From NCBI GenBank assembly GCA_012269545.1, contig JAAXKB010000048.1, forward strand, positions 38,765 through 102,764: DNA of 64,000 nucleotides. The letters are read 5' to 3'. How positions within the stretch are numbered: position 1 is the stretch's first letter; each line of letters opens with the position of its first letter. Under the pieces are notes generated by a model. The model saw nothing but the letters and a program-made list of their open reading frames with translations, was not told the DNA's origin and made no database searches. Below are positions 28,241 to 36,917 of the stretch, in pieces. Source of the DNA: Gammaproteobacteria bacterium (GTDB lineage Bacteria > Pseudomonadota > Gammaproteobacteria > Pseudomonadales > Azotimanducaceae). A program made the translations under genes and the position numbers.

Positions 28241-29095
28241 CTGAACCGTTTTACCTTGGTCCTCCATTGCCCCAACGTCATTGGTATCGTTTACCGAGTC
28301 TCTAAATTCCTGTTCGAGCGACACGCGAACATTACCGAGAGCGCTCAGTACGACGACGAAGATTCGGACCGTTTTTTTATGCGGGTGACCTTTGATCTGC
28401 CCCAAATGACCTGTACTGCAGAGACTCTTACCGAGGACTTTGCAGTCATAGCGAACAGCCTTGATATGCAGGCAAGCTTCCACGCCGAAAGCGAACGCCC
28501 CCGACTATTGCTCTTAGCCTCTCAATGGACCCACTGCTTGGCAGACTTACTGCAACGCTACAGTTCTGGAGAACTGAAAGTTGATATTGTAGGCATCCTA
28601 TCCAATCACACCGGACAAGCTGCAGAGTTGGCGAGCAAGTACCGTGTGCCTTTTGAGCATCTTGACATCGAAGAATCAGGTAAGGCCGCCGCAGAGCAGC
28701 GTATTCTCTCAATCATGACCGAACGAGAGGTCGATCTCGCTGTACTGGCCAGATACATGCAGATTCTATCTGACGACTTCTGCCAGCAGGCACGCTGCCC
28801 AATCGTCAATATCCACCATTCATTTTTACCAAGCTTCAAGGGCGCTCGACCCTATCACCAAGCCTTTGCGCGAGGCGTCAAAATCGTCGGCGCCACGGCC
28901 CATTACGTTACCGCAGACCTCGACGAAGGGCCGATCATCGAACAGGATGTAGCTCGAGTGAACCATGCCATGGATTCCAAAGGTTTAGTGGAAATCGGTC
29001 GCGATCTGGAAAAAACCGTGCTGGCGCGCGCAGTCAAATTACATATTCGAAACCGCGTGCTGCCCAACGGGCCCCGAACTGTCGTCTTCGCGTAG
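28241..29095 (+). CDS. purU: Formyltetrahydrofolate deformylase
   Basis: PurU hydrolyses 10-formyl-tetrahydrofolate to formate and tetrahydrofolate, balancing one-carbon pools. The protein has an N-terminal ACT domain and a C-terminal formyltransferase-like domain with NIHHSFLPSFKGARPYHQAF, GATAHYV and DLDEGPII. The start is unusual. The best AAGGAG lies 6 bases before a CTG (28241), which gives the family-like N-terminus MNRFTLVLHCP. The first conventional start in frame is TTG at 28256, too far from the site and truncating the first beta-strand. The ACT motif reads CPNVIGIV rather than the usual CPDRxGIV. Length with the CTG start is 284. Confidence 0.92.
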   Translation: MNRFTLVLHCPNVIGIVYRVSKFLFERHANITESAQYDDEDSDRFFMRVTFDLPQMTCTAETLTEDFAVIANSLDMQASFHAESERPRLLLLASQWTHCLADLLQRYSSGELKVDIVGILSNHTGQAAELASKYRVPFEHLDIEESGKAAAEQRILSIMTEREVDLAVLARYMQILSDDFCQQARCPIVNIHHSFLPSFKGARPYHQAFARGVKIVGATAHYVTADLDEGPIIEQDVARVNHAMDSKGLVEIGRDLEKTVLARAVKLHIRNRVLPNGPRTVVFA

Positions 29096-29202
29096 CTCGC
29101 CCGACCAGTATTGCCTGCGCAGCGCTAACTCAAATTTTATATTCCTCGTTGCTATGCGCGAATGCTTCGCCATACTGATACATTGTTTTACCGGAGATGA
29201 AT

Positions 29203-30222
29203 ATGAATACGAATAGGCAATGGTTACTGGCCAAGCGACCCAGCGGTCTTGTGACTCGAGCGAACTTTGATTACGCGGAAAACCCGATTCCCGAGCCGGC
29301 AGAGGGCCAAGTGCTTGTTCGCAACCTGTTTCTATCCTTTGATCCCACCCAACGAGGCTGGATGGAAGATCGTCCCAGCTACCTTCCACCGGTAGGTATC
29401 GGCGATCCCATGCGCGCAGGCTCAGTTGGACAAGTAACCGAATCTCGGCATCCGGACTTTGCAGTCGGCGATATCGTGCAGACCACGGGCGGTTGGCAAG
29501 ACTTTGTGGTGGCCGCACCAAACCAAGGACCGATGGGCCTAACGAAAGTACCTGAAGGCGTCACGCCCGAAATGATGCTCTCCGTGCTCGGAATCACTGG
29601 CCTTACCGCATACTTCGGTTTGCTGGATCTCGGCGACCCCAAGCCAGGTGAAACGGTGCTGGTTTCTGGCGCTGCTGGCGCGACCGGGTCCGTCGCAGGC
29701 CAAATTGCACGCATCAAAGACTGCCGCGTTGTCGGCATTGCTGGCGGCCCTGAAAAGTGTGCATGGCTTAAGGAAGAGGCTGGCTTCGACGACGTCATTG
29801 ATTACAAACAGGGCAACGTTAGCGATCAGATCAAGACCACCTGTCCCGACAAAGTGGACATTTACTTCGATAACGTTGGCGGTGAAATTTTAGAAGCGGC
29901 CTTGAATCACATCAATCTCAAAGCACGAGTGGTCATGTGCGGCGGCATCTCCGGATACAACGCCACAGAACCAGTCCCAGGCCCGGCAAATTTGATGAAC
30001 ATCGTCACCATGCGAGCCCGAATGGAAGGTTTTATTATCCTCGACTATATGCCGCGGGCCGGTGAAGCAATCGCCGATCTGCTGCAGTGGATCGGTAGCG
30101 GAGAACTGAAGTACCAAGTGGACTTACAGCAAGGGTTCGACAACATCCCGGACACCTTGCAGCGTTTGTTCACGGGGGCAAATCTAGGCAAGCAGCTGCT
30201 GCAAATTGCGGAACCGTCCTAG
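29203..30222 (+). CDS. NADP-dependent MDR oxidoreductase (CurA / leukotriene-B4-dehydrogenase type)
   Basis: A 339-residue zinc-independent medium-chain reductase of the CurA/YncB and 15-oxoprostaglandin reductase group, which reduces alpha,beta-unsaturated ketones with NADPH. Family marks are FLSFDPTQRGWM (about 47-58), the Rossmann segment VSGAAGATGSVAGQIA (about 154-169), DVIDYK and the pattern YFDNVGGEILEAAL (about 222-235). Two ATG codons lie together; 29203 has GGAG at better spacing than 29197. It is followed after 44 bases by a BCCT transporter gene in the same direction. Confidence 0.9.
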   Translation: MNTNRQWLLAKRPSGLVTRANFDYAENPIPEPAEGQVLVRNLFLSFDPTQRGWMEDRPSYLPPVGIGDPMRAGSVGQVTESRHPDFAVGDIVQTTGGWQDFVVAAPNQGPMGLTKVPEGVTPEMMLSVLGITGLTAYFGLLDLGDPKPGETVLVSGAAGATGSVAGQIARIKDCRVVGIAGGPEKCAWLKEEAGFDDVIDYKQGNVSDQIKTTCPDKVDIYFDNVGGEILEAALNHINLKARVVMCGGISGYNATEPVPGPANLMNIVTMRARMEGFIILDYMPRAGEAIADLLQWIGSGELKYQVDLQQGFDNIPDTLQRLFTGANLGKQLLQIAEPS

Positions 30223-30266
30223 ACCGTCCCAGAGAGCACGACCGATCACCTGACACAGAATCTGCC

Positions 30267-31886
30267 ATGACTCCAGAAGCACCAAGCAACGATATCCGCA
30301 TCGCAACTCAGTCTCGAGGCCTTTATGCCGGATTCAATGTCTGGGTTGCAGCGGTGCCTAAGATCGTTATTTTGGCACTGATTACTTGGGTCGCAGTGTC
30401 CCCAAGCCAAGCCGGCCAACAGTTACTGAACCTGCAAACATGGTCAACGGCGTCTTTCGGCAGTTGGTACATTTATGTGACGGCCTTCTTCACGCTGACC
30501 TGTTTGGCCTTGGCTCTGTGGCCGCGAACCGGCCGTCTCGTGCTGGGCCAGCCCGGTGACGGACCAGAGTTTTCACAGTTCAGCTGGCTATCCATGATGT
30601 TCGGCGCGGGCATTGGTATCGGCATGCTCACCTACTCCACAGCGGAACCCATATTTCACTTCGCCACCAACCCGGAAACCATCCAAGGTATCAGCACACC
30701 GCTGGACGCGGACAACGTCAGAAACGCATACAAATGGGCCCTACTGCACTATGGCCTGACGCCTTGGGCCTGCTACGGTGTCATTGGCATTGCCCTAGGC
30801 TATCTGCGTTACGCCAAGGGAATGCCCTTGACCATTCGCTCTGGATTGCAGCCCTTATTTGGTTCCTCTCTTTCAGGATGGCTCGGGCATCTCGTCGATA
30901 TCGCCGCCATTCTCGCAACCCTTATCGGGCTGGGCGTCACAATTGGTTATGGGGTTTCGCAGTTTTCCGCTGGCCTGTTCAATATCAGCGGTCTTTCGTT
31001 TCTGGTGAACGACAGCGGACAACCTACGCTGAACGCTCAAATCATTGGCCTGCTGATAATCGTCAGTGCGTCATGTTTGTCTGCTTTGTCGGGGATTCAG
31101 AGAGGCATCAAGTGGCTATCCAATATCAACATGGGCTTATCCATCTTTTTAGTCGGCTTTTTCGTCGTCTTTGGCTCGACTGCCTTCGCATTAACGACAT
31201 TTGGCTACGCCATTTGGGACTACCTGCTAGCGCTTCCCGCCATGTCGGTGACGGTTTGGCAAGATACCAGTACCGACGTCGGTGCAGCACTGCAGCAATG
31301 GCAAGGTGCATGGAACATTTTTTATTGGGCGTGGTGGATAGCATTCGCGCCATTCGTCGGATTGTTTCTGGCCAGGGTCTCGCGCGGGCGCACCATTCGT
31401 GAGTATGTGGCAGGAGCCATCGTCATGCCGGCAATGGTTTGCCTGACTTGGCTCGCTTTCGTTGGTGCGACGGCCATTGACCTGGAGCTACAGGGCATCG
31501 CCGGTGGCAGTATTGTAAATGCCGACATCTCCGCGCAGTTGTTCGCCATGATCAATTTGATGCTGTCGCCAGACTTGGCTGTCGCTTTATCTGTCGTGGT
31601 CGTTCTGCTTTTGCTGACTTTCCTCATCACCTCAGCAGACTCGGGGATTTTAATCATCAATACATTGGCCTCTGGTGGTAGCCAAAGCCAGAAAGGCGCT
31701 GCTCATATCGTGATCTGGGGCTTTATTTTCGCTCTGCTGATCGGCGCATTGCTCAGTGCTGGCGGCATGGACGCGCTCCGCTCCGCCATGATCGTTGGTG
31801 CCTTACCCTTTTCAATCGTGATGGCTCTGATGGCCATTGCGCTGATCAAGGTAATGGTCAGCGACGTATCGTCCGATAACGTTTAG
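30267..31886 (+). CDS. BCCT-family betaine/carnitine/choline-type transporter
   Basis: A 539-residue, twelve-segment transporter of the betaine-carnitine-choline family. The conserved glycine-rich helix appears as FGAGIGIGMLTYSTAEPIFH. The second conserved part TPWACYGVIGIALGYLRYAKGMPLTIRS and the late FLITSADSG are also typical. In many members the early helix has GLLFWGVAEP; here TYSTAEP replaces the aromatic residues, so the binding pocket may differ. Substrates of the family are quaternary ammonium or sulfonium compounds such as glycine betaine or DMSP. Which one cannot be told. Confidence 0.92.
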   Translation: MTPEAPSNDIRIATQSRGLYAGFNVWVAAVPKIVILALITWVAVSPSQAGQQLLNLQTWSTASFGSWYIYVTAFFTLTCLALALWPRTGRLVLGQPGDGPEFSQFSWLSMMFGAGIGIGMLTYSTAEPIFHFATNPETIQGISTPLDADNVRNAYKWALLHYGLTPWACYGVIGIALGYLRYAKGMPLTIRSGLQPLFGSSLSGWLGHLVDIAAILATLIGLGVTIGYGVSQFSAGLFNISGLSFLVNDSGQPTLNAQIIGLLIIVSASCLSALSGIQRGIKWLSNINMGLSIFLVGFFVVFGSTAFALTTFGYAIWDYLLALPAMSVTVWQDTSTDVGAALQQWQGAWNIFYWAWWIAFAPFVGLFLARVSRGRTIREYVAGAIVMPAMVCLTWLAFVGATAIDLELQGIAGGSIVNADISAQLFAMINLMLSPDLAVALSVVVVLLLLTFLITSADSGILIINTLASGGSQSQKGAAHIVIWGFIFALLIGALLSAGGMDALRSAMIVGALPFSIVMALMAIALIKVMVSDVSSDNV

Positions 31887-31902
31887 CGGACTAAGCCCAC
31901 GG

Positions 31903-32763
31903 CTATGGTAAGCCTCCCAAGGTGATGGCCTCTGGGATTCCTCCCAGCACATACTCTGGAGCCACGATCTCGCGCTGGCCAGTTTCGTCCAGCGGATCCG
32001 AAAAATACCCCAGCGCATACTCGCCCTGGGTATACCCCAACAGGGCCTGCACTTTCGGATCAAAGTTTTTCGCCAAATGCGGCGGGCAGGACAGATATTG
32101 ATTTTCCTCTTGACGAAGCCAGCCCAAACAATACGTCAAGTTCAAGCCCAGCCGCGGCGCTGAAGACCGATTAGCTCCACCATTATGCAAAACACTGCCC
32201 GTGTAGAAAAATACCGAGCCCTTGCTCATTTCTGCTTGGCATATCTGCTCCGGCTTAGGCTTTTGCTCCCAGGGCCAGCGATGACTTCCCGGTACGCAGT
32301 GAGTGGCTCCATTCTCCTCAGTAAAGTCCGTCATTGCCCAGATGGTGTTCAATTGAGGCTCGACGCTGGTCGGCAAATAGGTGCCCCATGCGTAACGATC
32401 TCGATGAATTTGCTGCGCTGCATTACCCGGGTGAATTTCAATGGTCTGGGTGAGATGCAACGTGATTTTGCTGGTGAAAGGCTGCAAAAACGCTTCTGCA
32501 GTGTTCAGTACCAGCTCGTTAACAATCAAATCTCGACAGGTTGCCGACCGAGCCGCCAGCGCCCCTGTGCGCTTCGTCGATCTGCCGGCGAAATCATCTC
32601 GCCCCATGGGAGTTCGCTCGATATAGGGCATCACCTCTTCGTTGAATTGATCAACGGTCTGTGTATCGAGAACATCTCTTACGATCACCGCTCCGGCCTC
32701 TTCCAAAGCTGCTAACACATCTTTAACTTCCGCTTCTGGCCCCAGTGTCTTCAGCATCATCAT
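31903..32763 (-). CDS. Phytanoyl-CoA dioxygenase (PhyH) family protein
   Basis: A 286-residue Fe(II)/2-oxoglutarate-type oxygenase of the PhyH family. The iron ligands are His120 and Asp122 (IHRDRYAW) and His193 (SVLHNGGANRS); the latter segment also holds an arginine (Arg199) suited to 2-oxoglutarate. Its ATG overlaps the stop of the upstream luciferase-like gene by one base (TAATG), so the two are translationally coupled. GGGGAGG precedes three consecutive ATG codons; 32763 is used here, but 32760 or 32757 would have better spacing. The substrate is unknown. Confidence 0.88.
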   Translation of the reverse strand: MMMLKTLGPEAEVKDVLAALEEAGAVIVRDVLDTQTVDQFNEEVMPYIERTPMGRDDFAGRSTKRTGALAARSATCRDLIVNELVLNTAEAFLQPFTSKITLHLTQTIEIHPGNAAQQIHRDRYAWGTYLPTSVEPQLNTIWAMTDFTEENGATHCVPGSHRWPWEQKPKPEQICQAEMSKGSVFFYTGSVLHNGGANRSSAPRLGLNLTYCLGWLRQEENQYLSCPPHLAKNFDPKVQALLGYTQGEYALGYFSDPLDETGQREIVAPEYVLGGIPEAITLGGLP

Positions 32764-33683
32764 TACCTCCCCGAAATCCAGTTTTTTAGGACAATGCGCG
32801 TATCGTCGCGCTCTTCTTTGCTTAAACAATACTCCGAAGGTGCAAAGTCTGTCACCCCTGCAGAAGCCAGAGCAGCAATGCCGTCTTCAACCTCTGCAGC
32901 ACTGCCCACGATGGCCAAATCTGCAGGACCTGCAACACCTTCCCGCTCGAACATCGCTCGATAAGACGGCAGCCTGCCGTACATGGACAGCCCCCGAGCA
33001 ATGGCCTCACGTACATGGGCGGCTTGCGAAGTCACACACACAGGCAAGGTTGCCAGTATTCGCGGCGCAGGCCTTCCCTCAGCAGCGGCTGCATCGCTAA
33101 TCCTGGGGACTATATGCTGTTTTACGGTTTTAGGTCCCACCCATGCCAGCGTGGTGCCCTGAGCTAATCGCCCTGCAACCGCCAATGCCTGAGGCCCCAG
33201 TGCGGCAACCAATACCTCTACCGGATTTTCTGGCGGTTGAAAAAATCGGGCGTTAGAACTGAAAAGCTCGCCACGAAAGTCCACCTCGCCGTCTCTGAGT
33301 AGAGGCATCAATACGTTCAAATACTCGCGCAGGTGCCGGATCGGCCGATCGAAGGCGATACCCAGCTGCGCCATCATCGGTTCGTGGGACAGTCCGATAC
33401 CTAGGGTGAACTGCCTTTGCAATGCGTTCGCTGCAGTCACCGCGTGAGCTGCCATCGCCATCGGGTGACGGGGAAAAGTGGGTACGATCGCCGTGCCCAA
33501 TTCGATACCGCGTACCTGGGCTCCTACCAGTGCCAAAACTGTGATTGCATCGAAACCGCCGGTAGGGTGCTCCGCCAGCCAGTAATGAGCGAAGCCATCA
33601 TCAGCCGCCTGTCTTGCATGATCAGTAACCGCTTGCACCGACGCTTGCTGCACCAACCCTGTACCGTTTATCCCAAGCCTCAT
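32763..33683 (-). CDS. Luciferase-like (LLM) flavin/F420-type oxidoreductase
   Basis: A 306-residue TIM-barrel protein of the bacterial-luciferase-like monooxygenase family. Family marks: FAHYWLAEHPTGG (about 31-43), VRGIELGTAIVPTFPRHP (about 57-74), the FTLGIGLSHE loop and VLVAALGPQAL. Relatives include F420- or FMN-dependent reductases and monooxygenases. ATG 33683 is preferred because GGGAG lies 5 bases upstream; a TTG at 33695 is also in frame. It is coupled to the PhyH gene (TAATG) and probably shares a pathway with it and with the oxidoreductase gene upstream. Confidence 0.88.
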   Translation of the reverse strand: MRLGINGTGLVQQASVQAVTDHARQAADDGFAHYWLAEHPTGGFDAITVLALVGAQVRGIELGTAIVPTFPRHPMAMAAHAVTAANALQRQFTLGIGLSHEPMMAQLGIAFDRPIRHLREYLNVLMPLLRDGEVDFRGELFSSNARFFQPPENPVEVLVAALGPQALAVAGRLAQGTTLAWVGPKTVKQHIVPRISDAAAAEGRPAPRILATLPVCVTSQAAHVREAIARGLSMYGRLPSYRAMFEREGVAGPADLAIVGSAAEVEDGIAALASAGVTDFAPSEYCLSKEERDDTRIVLKNWISGR

Positions 33684-33737
33684 GCTCTCTCCCAAGATCC
33701 TAACTGATTAGCGGGCGCTACATCGCACCGAAGCTGT

Positions 33738-34679
33738 TCAAGAAAAATCGATAACCATCCGCCCTCGAGTCCCCCCCGCAGCCAAGCGCCGATGCGCTTC
33801 GCCGGCCCGCTCAGGAGATACGGTATCTGCCACTCTCAAGGTTAATGCACCTTGCTCCGCATGCTGGCGCAGTTCATCCAGTAGGTCGTAGCGTTTGTTG
33901 TACTGTGTTACCCAGGTTTCGGTAAATCTAATTTCCCGCTGCGGATCACCTTTGAAGCCCCGAACGGCCGTAAAAGCACCGCCATCTTTTACCGCAGGTA
34001 TCGCTTTATCATTCAACAACGCGCCATCCGCCAAACCGTCGACGCCTGCGGGGAAGTGATCTCGCACCCGTTCTGCAAACCCGTCCCCTCTGGCAATGAT
34101 CACGTCGGCACCCAGCCTTTCCAGCAGTGCCCGATCGGTTTCCGCTGCATCAGCAATGACGATCAAGCCCGCGATCTTTGCCAGTTCAATCACATAGCCG
34201 CCGTAAGCGCCCGGCCCACCGGTTACGGCTAGCACCTGACCGGGAGAAAGAGCCAGCAAATCCAAAGAAAGTCGTGCGGTAAGAGCATTCATCGGCAGAG
34301 TCGAGGCTTGCTGATGCGTCGTGTTTGCTGGCGCCGGCACTACCGCGTGTTGGTTTAAAACCAGCTGCTCACGATAGGCGCCATGTTGAGCCTTGGGTAC
34401 GACCATGGCCATAACCCGATCACCAACTTCGATACCGGTTGTCACGCCGTCACCAACTTGGTCGACAATTCCCGCAGCGTCCATACCGGGCACGTAGGGC
34501 GGCGGAAACTGGCTCTGCAGCTTTGCTCGCGTGCCGTCCCGAGCGACAACGTCCGTGGGATTAACCGCGGCCGCATAGTTGCGAATACGAATCTGGCCGG
34601 GGCCGGCCGTAACCTCGTCCACATCGACAATCTCAAGCACCTCTGGCCCGCCATGCTCCATCAACCCAACTGCTTTCAC
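33738..34679 (-). CDS. Zinc-independent alcohol dehydrogenase / quinone-oxidoreductase-like MDR
   Basis: A 313-residue MDR protein of the quinone-oxidoreductase branch. It has the GroES-like N-terminal domain (AAAVNPTDVVARDG, YVPGMDAAGIVDQVG) and a Rossmann motif changed to VTGGPGAYGGYVIELAK. The structural- and catalytic-zinc cysteines of true alcohol dehydrogenases are missing. The likely start is GTG 34679, with GGAGG six bases upstream; a TTG-type frame extends to 34706. It lies upstream of the LLM-PhyH pair on the same strand, separated by about 50 bases, so the three may form one operon. Confidence 0.86.
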   Translation of the reverse strand: MKAVGLMEHGGPEVLEIVDVDEVTAGPGQIRIRNYAAAVNPTDVVARDGTRAKLQSQFPPPYVPGMDAAGIVDQVGDGVTTGIEVGDRVMAMVVPKAQHGAYREQLVLNQHAVVPAPANTTHQQASTLPMNALTARLSLDLLALSPGQVLAVTGGPGAYGGYVIELAKIAGLIVIADAAETDRALLERLGADVIIARGDGFAERVRDHFPAGVDGLADGALLNDKAIPAVKDGGAFTAVRGFKGDPQREIRFTETWVTQYNKRYDLLDELRQHAEQGALTLRVADTVSPERAGEAHRRLAAGGTRGRMVIDFS

Positions 34680-34829
34680 AACAAACCTCCCCAACGTGAA
34701 TCGCAAACATCAACCCGGAACACTGATCGGCATCAAAAAGTGTCAAAAATACGCTGATCGCTCCATCACAACATACATTTTATGTTTACCTTCTGGTACC
34801 TTCTTAGCTAAAAATAAGAGAGGATCGCC

Positions 34830-35885
34830 ATGGCTTCTGGGGAAAAATCCGGGGATATTTTCGATCACGAGACAACGGTATTGGAGACATCGCTCGCGCT
34901 CGTTGATTCTGGCGCAGCGTCTGCAGATGATCATCAAAAGCTGACAAAGGAGTATCAAAAACTTTTAAAAACCACGCGCCGAATCATCAAACTCAGCGAC
35001 AAAAGTGAGAAACGCCTGACGGAATTGTCCCACGAAGCGCAAGAAACGAATCGCCAACTGGAAGGCCTTTCAAACCAGCTATCTAAATATCTGTCGCCGC
35101 AGCTGTATCAGTCAATATTCACAGGCTCAAAAGCAGTCGCCAGAACGAGTTCCAGGAAGAAACTCACCGTGTTCTTCGCGGATCTGTGCGGCTTTACGAA
35201 CATCGCTGAAAACCTAGAATCCGAGGACGTGGCTGAGATGCTCAACCTTTACCTTGGTACGATGACGGAAATCGCCCTCAGCTATGGAGCTACCGTGGAC
35301 AAGTACATTGGTGACGCTATTATGCTGTTTTTCGGCGACCCCGAATCAAAGGGAGTTAAGGAAGACGCTATCAACTGCGTCAACATGGCCTTGGAAATGC
35401 AGCGCACGCTGAAAGGTATGCAGGACAACTGGCATCACTATGGCCTGCAAGAACCATTGGAAATGCGTATCGGCATCGCAACAGGCTTCTGCACGGTCGG
35501 CAACTTCGGCAGCGATGCGCGTTTGGAGTACACCGCCGTGGGCTCTGGCGTCAATACCGCGTCCCGACTGGAAACTGCCGCTGACAATAGCTCCATTTTA
35601 ATGTCCTTCGACACCTACTCCTTAGTCTCAGATCGAATTCCATGCCAAGAACTGGACACCATCCATCTGAAAGGGATCGGCCCTGTAAGGACCTTCAGAC
35701 CCGTTACCGACGACGAAACTGGGCTATCCCGGCTGTCAGTGGAAATTGGCTCCTCCGCCATGAACACCGACGTCAGTCACCTGAGCACCGCAGAACTCGA
35801 GGCTGCTAGGGCATCGTTGGAGAAAGCAATCGAGAAAGTGCAGACGCACTTGAAGGAGGGATCGGCTCAAGAGTCATTGCTGTAG
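34830..35885 (+). CDS. Class IIIb adenylate cyclase with N-terminal coiled-coil stalk
   Basis: A 351-residue soluble nucleotidyl cyclase. Residues 36-88 form a helical stalk (EYQKLLKTTRRIIKLSDKSE, then heptads). The cyclase domain (about 110-275) holds both metal-binding aspartates, Asp118 (FFADLCGF) and Asp162 (YIGDAIM). The substrate-selecting pair is Lys158 and Thr235 (EYTAVG), and the transition-state residues are Asn242 and Arg246 (VNTASRLE). Lys/Thr is the class IIIb adenylate-cyclase pattern, so cAMP is the expected product. GAGAGG precedes the ATG. It converges on a SiaA-SiaC-SiaB operon, which normally controls a diguanylate cyclase, and the stalk could be the docking site for SiaC. 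That link is inference. Confidence 0.9.
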   Translation: MASGEKSGDIFDHETTVLETSLALVDSGAASADDHQKLTKEYQKLLKTTRRIIKLSDKSEKRLTELSHEAQETNRQLEGLSNQLSKYLSPQLYQSIFTGSKAVARTSSRKKLTVFFADLCGFTNIAENLESEDVAEMLNLYLGTMTEIALSYGATVDKYIGDAIMLFFGDPESKGVKEDAINCVNMALEMQRTLKGMQDNWHHYGLQEPLEMRIGIATGFCTVGNFGSDARLEYTAVGSGVNTASRLETAADNSSILMSFDTYSLVSDRIPCQELDTIHLKGIGPVRTFRPVTDDETGLSRLSVEIGSSAMNTDVSHLSTAELEAARASLEKAIEKVQTHLKEGSAQESLL

Positions 35886-35944
35886 CCGCCAACCAACCGG
35901 TTGGCCGTGCGGCATTCTTTCTGCGCTGCCAGACGAAAACGCAG

Positions 35945-36478
35945 TTAAGACACGTAACCCCGGTACACAAAAACCGGGCCATTCTCGGTGTCGGCGATTT
36001 CGAATTCAAAGCGCTGCACTCTGCGAGCCATTTCAATGAAGCCTAAGCCCGCACCCTGGGACCCTTCCGGCGGTCCGCTACGCAGTCGTTCCTTATACAT
36101 CTTCCGCAGCTCTTTAGCGTCTTTCATGCTCAACTCGAGCAGCGTGCTCTCAAGCGCTGTGCGCTTATCCGAATCAATGGCGTTAACCGCCTCAATAAGA
36201 AAGCCATCGTCCTCAGTGACGCTAATGGCAATCGTACCTACGCCCTCTCCGGTATCCGCACGAAGGTTCGCGTAGCGGATGATATTCTGAGCTTGCTCTA
36301 CAAAGACGCCAAAGACCCGTTTAGCGACCCCTTCGTCGGACTCTGACTCACTCAGTTGCTGTCGAACAGGATTAGAGATCTGAGTTAGCAGATCCTCTGA
36401 CAGCGGACCTGAATAGCAAAACAGCGTACGCCGAGCCTGCATAAATTTGTGAAGCTCAAGTGTTTCATCATTAATCAT
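35945..36478 (-). CDS. siaB: SiaB-family anti-sigma-type protein kinase
   Basis: A 177-residue protein of the SiaB family, which in Pseudomonas aeruginosa is the kinase that phosphorylates SiaC. An N-box-like stretch EQAQNIIRYAN (about 61-71) and a glycine-rich GSQGAGLGFIEMARR (about 140-154) mark a GHKL-type ATP-binding fold. ATG 36478 has GGAG 7 bases upstream. The gene is last in a siaA-siaC-siaB operon. The order differs from the siaA-siaB-siaC-siaD order of Pseudomonas, and no siaD is present. Confidence 0.87.
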   Translation of the reverse strand: MINDETLELHKFMQARRTLFCYSGPLSEDLLTQISNPVRQQLSESESDEGVAKRVFGVFVEQAQNIIRYANLRADTGEGVGTIAISVTEDDGFLIEAVNAIDSDKRTALESTLLELSMKDAKELRKMYKERLRSGPPEGSQGAGLGFIEMARRVQRFEFEIADTENGPVFVYRGYVS

Positions 36479-36528
36479 GGGATGTCTCCGCGGGATTCCG
36501 AGCCGTTATCATCAGGGTAAAAACCATG

Positions 36529-36915
36529 CTATTGCGCATCACCCTCGCTGGGTGCCTGTACCTCTATCAGTTCGAACACGCAGGATTCGAGGTCTTCCCC
36601 AAAGTCCTCGCCGGCTTCCAGCATCGTGTCGTCATCCTCTCGGTAGTTCCAATTGACTTTAACCGCCAAACCCGCCGCTGCCTTCTCTTCAAAAAATTCA
36701 AAGAAATCAAAGAAAAACTTTGCCGACGAGCTATTAAAGTAAAACAGTTCAAGGTCTACTGTGAATGAGCCGGCGTCTGGCACCACCGAGCGCAGCGTGG
36801 ACATGACCGGAGCCGAGAACTCCTGAATATTCTCCGGGTAACATTCCCCCACCATGCGGCATCTTGCTTCATTGATTTCAATGAGAGGGGTTCGTTGAGT
36901 TGCTGCTTGTTCCAT
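36529..36915 (-). CDS. siaC: SiaC-family phosphoprotein (DUF1987)
   Basis: A 128-residue anti-sigma-antagonist-like protein. In Pseudomonas aeruginosa SiaC is switched by phosphorylation of one threonine in the motif NTSS and, when unphosphorylated, activates the diguanylate cyclase SiaD. Here the motif is YFNSSSAKFF, making Ser62 the likely phospho-acceptor. Conserved YPENI (about 26-30) also fits the family. The start lies 2 bases after the SiaA stop, and GAGG sits inside the siaA tail, so translation is coupled. The next gene, siaB, follows after 50 bases. Confidence 0.9.
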   Translation of the reverse strand: MEQAATQRTPLIEINEARCRMVGECYPENIQEFSAPVMSTLRSVVPDAGSFTVDLELFYFNSSSAKFFFDFFEFFEEKAAAGLAVKVNWNYREDDDTMLEAGEDFGEDLESCVFELIEVQAPSEGDAQ

Positions 36916-36917
36916 TC

